DNA from: Seriola aureovittata
Taxonomy: Eukaryota > Chordata > Actinopteri > Carangiformes > Carangidae
Reading direction: 5' to 3'
Length of the DNA stretch: 64,000 bases
Assembly: GCF_021018895.1 (NCBI RefSeq)
Contig: NC_079387.1
Location: 1,157,083 to 1,221,082, forward strand
The position numbers and the translations under genes were made by a program. A model generated the notes under the pieces. That model ran no database searches and had not been told where the DNA came from. It saw only the letters and a list, made by a program, of their open reading frames with translations. Position 1 is the first letter of the stretch; each line of letters begins with the position of its first letter. Positions 62,035 through 64,000 of the stretch are shown here, piece by piece.

Positions 62035-62189
62035 CCACCTCCAACCCATTTTCCCAGAAGCCCCAGCTCTTCAGCACTCTCCTGTACTCCCTGGTTCCCA
62101 TCATAGGCCTGGCTGCCGTTGTCCTCTTCTCTTTCTGGATGTGGAGACATCACAAACTGGCCTACCCCGCCGCCCTCGTCCCCACACAT
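62035..62189 (+). CDS. acvr2a: acvr2a exon 4: linker, transmembrane helix, juxtamembrane
   Basis: A 155-nt exon, phase 1 to phase 0, encoding residues 133-184. It begins TTSNPFSQKPQLFSTLLYSL, and the single-pass membrane helix spans about residues 145-169 (LLYSLVPIIGLAAVVLFSFW within it). The basic stop-transfer RHHK follows at 170-173, then YPAALVPTH. The acceptor is CCCCACAG|CC and the donor ACACAT|GTAAGT. The next exon should start with the conserved DPGPPPPSP-type juxtamembrane segment and the kinase domain, which lie outside the window. By my recollection the extracellular linker between the last Cys and the helix is about eight residues longer than in human ACVR2A. The order ectodomain-helix within four exons matches the family. 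Confidence 0.95.
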
Positions 62190-64000
62190 GTAAGTCTCAG
62201 CAGGTTGAGGAAATGAAAACCAGATGAAACAATCTCTCAAACCCTCCTTTACTCTGACAGAAGTCTGATCCATGACGACCTCTTTGTTTTCTTGTCTTCA
62301 TCTTTCTTCCATAACGCTCAACACTGTAGTGTGTTTCAAGGTGTCAACTTTCTTTGAAGTTGCTGTTGATGCAGTTAGTTTCTCTTCTTGTCTGTTCAGC
62401 CATGGTGACCATTGTGTCCCACTTCATCTGTTAATTGTAAACAAAGAGGAAACTTATTCGGTACGGCAAATGATTTCTTTCCTTACGCATGTATTGCAAA
62501 CACAAAAGGTGGAGATAAACAGAAAAATAACTAATGTAGTTCAAAGTTACCTGCCTAAAATGCAGAATGGTGTTTGCTGAAGGATCGCTATGAACCAAAT
62601 GCTACATACAGCAAGCAGGTTAATAAAGTCTAAGATCATTTATTGCAGAAAGTGTCTGACTCAGCTCTGGTTGATTTTGTTGATACTTATTTCCCACATG
62701 AGTCAATGCACATTATGTGCTACCATAAAACATCTCGTGTATTGTTTGAAGTTTGTAGCATTTATACATTAAAAACACTTCTCTGCCCTCTCTATTTAAC
62801 CAACCTTCAACTTCACCGCTGATCTAGTTTCTCAGTGGGCTGAAACAGCCTCGGCCCTGCCTGCCCTGTGCAGCAGAGGGACAGCTACGGTCAACCAAAA
62901 AGGACAAACTGTGCGGAGAATTTACTTTGGGATAATTGCTTTTTCAGTTTCTTCTGTCAGAGGTGTATTGTAGAGTAAGAGAGCCCTGGTTCTGGCTTTA
63001 TCTTTCCATGAGTCTCTTTTAGAGCAAATGCATCTCAGATTTTCTTTTAATGCACCAGACTAGAGTCTGGAGATGAATTTAATTGGGATGGCTCATGTTG
63101 TGTCAGAGGGGCCTGGAATCATGCATACATTTTAAGTGAATATTGTGCTATTCAGGTTAAAATAATTGTAGGCAAAACAGGGATATGATTAACATCTGAT
63201 CGTGTACACGTTGACCTTTCATCACCCTTTGCTTATTCACACAGTCCTTTCTTCTTTTCCTCTTCTGCCATGCTTTTACATTGTTGCTTAGTTCTTTAAT
63301 GTCTCCACTTGAATCAGCCGGATATATCACCTTTATAAAACCTTTCTCAAATCTCTATTCTTGGAGTAAGAGTAAGGCTGTTCGTTTAAATTCTTGATTA
63401 ATTGAGTTAACTCCAAGGCGGTTCTAACTCAACAGCAGTACAGCGATATTCTGTGCTGCTCGGCAGCAGGGGAAACAGAAAGCCCATGCAGAGCTTCCAC
63501 CGTATGGAAGAGGAGTCAGGGGCCTCTGCATTATTGATGAGGCTTTACATAGGCAAACAAAACTAAACACAGAGACGCTTGCAGCTCTGCCTCGGAGGAT
63601 GGTGGTGGTGGGTGGGTGGGTGGGTGTGGAGTGCGGGGGAGGGATTGAGGGGAGACATGCACTTCTCTCAACTTGGTTATTGTATTTGCACAGCGCTAAA
63701 ACACAGTAGGGAAGAGATAAAAAGACACAATACAATCAGGAAACAAATGCTAATGTGCATTGGAAAAGCAACACCGCTAAGAGGCTTATGAAACATCTTA
63801 CCTGGAAACACATGAATAAATAAATAAACAGCATAACAAAACAAGATCATGGCCAAAGAAGAGTAGATCAGATAACAAATGACGATGCAGTGGAAAAAAA
63901 AATGAACAGCTAGAAGTCTGATAAAATCACAAAGGGAATAAAATGAAATGAAATAGCCAGGATGGAATAAGTGGAGTCATGTATACTCACATGTGTTTGT
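62190..64000 (+). other. acvr2a: acvr2a intron 4, 5' part (runs off the window)
   Basis: GTAAGT donor at 62190. At least 1.8 kb without a further exon: I searched for the kinase N-lobe (GRFG and VAVKIF-type motifs) in the visible frames and saw none. It contains a G-quadruplex-type GGGT array at 63610-63624. Open frames of 60-103 codons here are chance frames. Confidence 0.8.
63610..63624 (+). repeat. acvr2a: (GGGT)4 G-quadruplex motif in intron 4
   Basis: GGGTGGGTGGGTGGG on the sense strand: four runs of three G with single-T loops, a classical very stable parallel quadruplex pattern. It is preceded by GGTGGTGGT and followed by GGGGGAGGG at about 63635-63643. Confidence 0.93.

Overview
The window is vertebrate genomic DNA, almost certainly from a ray-finned fish and probably a spiny-rayed (percomorph) teleost. 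The grounds are large introns with GT-AG boundaries, many long (CA)n/(TG)n microsatellites, Tc1/mariner relics, a Rex3/RTE-like LINE tail ending in (GGAT)n, and several short dispersed repeats that I recognise from teleost genomes. There is no prokaryotic gene organisation, and most open reading frames are chance frames or run through microsatellites.

The only gene I can support is the 5' half of acvr2a (activin receptor type 2A) on the + strand. A CpG-rich promoter with ETS, CRE-like and YY1 motifs lies at about 38.94-39.01 kb. A leader of roughly 0.9 kb with at least ten upstream ATGs follows. Exon 1 (39912-39966) encodes the signal peptide. Exons 2 (58378-58585) and 3 (60065-60198) encode the ten-cysteine ligand-binding ectodomain. 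Exon 4 (62035-62189) encodes the linker, transmembrane helix and juxtamembrane start. The four exons splice in phase to 184 codons. The GS-less cytoplasmic part and the kinase domain lie beyond the right edge. Whether this is the acvr2aa or acvr2ab paralogue cannot be decided here.

Layout: 1-38.9 kb is intergenic and repeat-bearing. It holds microsatellites (1.4-2.1, 5.2-5.3, 14.2-14.9, 23.8 and 27.0 kb), two dead Tc1/mariner copies (7.1-7.9 and 34.1-34.6 kb), an inverted pair of a ~300-bp repeat (5.3-5.6 and 17.5-17.85 kb), a 69-bp near-perfect palindrome (20.5 kb), and a possible decayed coding fragment on the minus strand (25.06-25.60 kb). From 38.9 kb to the end is acvr2a, with an 18.4-kb first intron and shorter introns 2 and 3.

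The most interesting observations are in acvr2a itself. Intron 3 begins with a CA tract 17 nt after its 5' splice site and carries a ~250-nt UG tract towards its 3' end. These could pair and bridge the intron, an arrangement I recall being described for teleost introns. A second, out-of-frame ORF starts 7 nt upstream of the acvr2a start codon, stays open through exons 1 and 2 for 90 codons, and stops on the first three bases of exon 3. I found no prokaryotic-type defence system, CRISPR array, RNA gene or other new multi-gene system.
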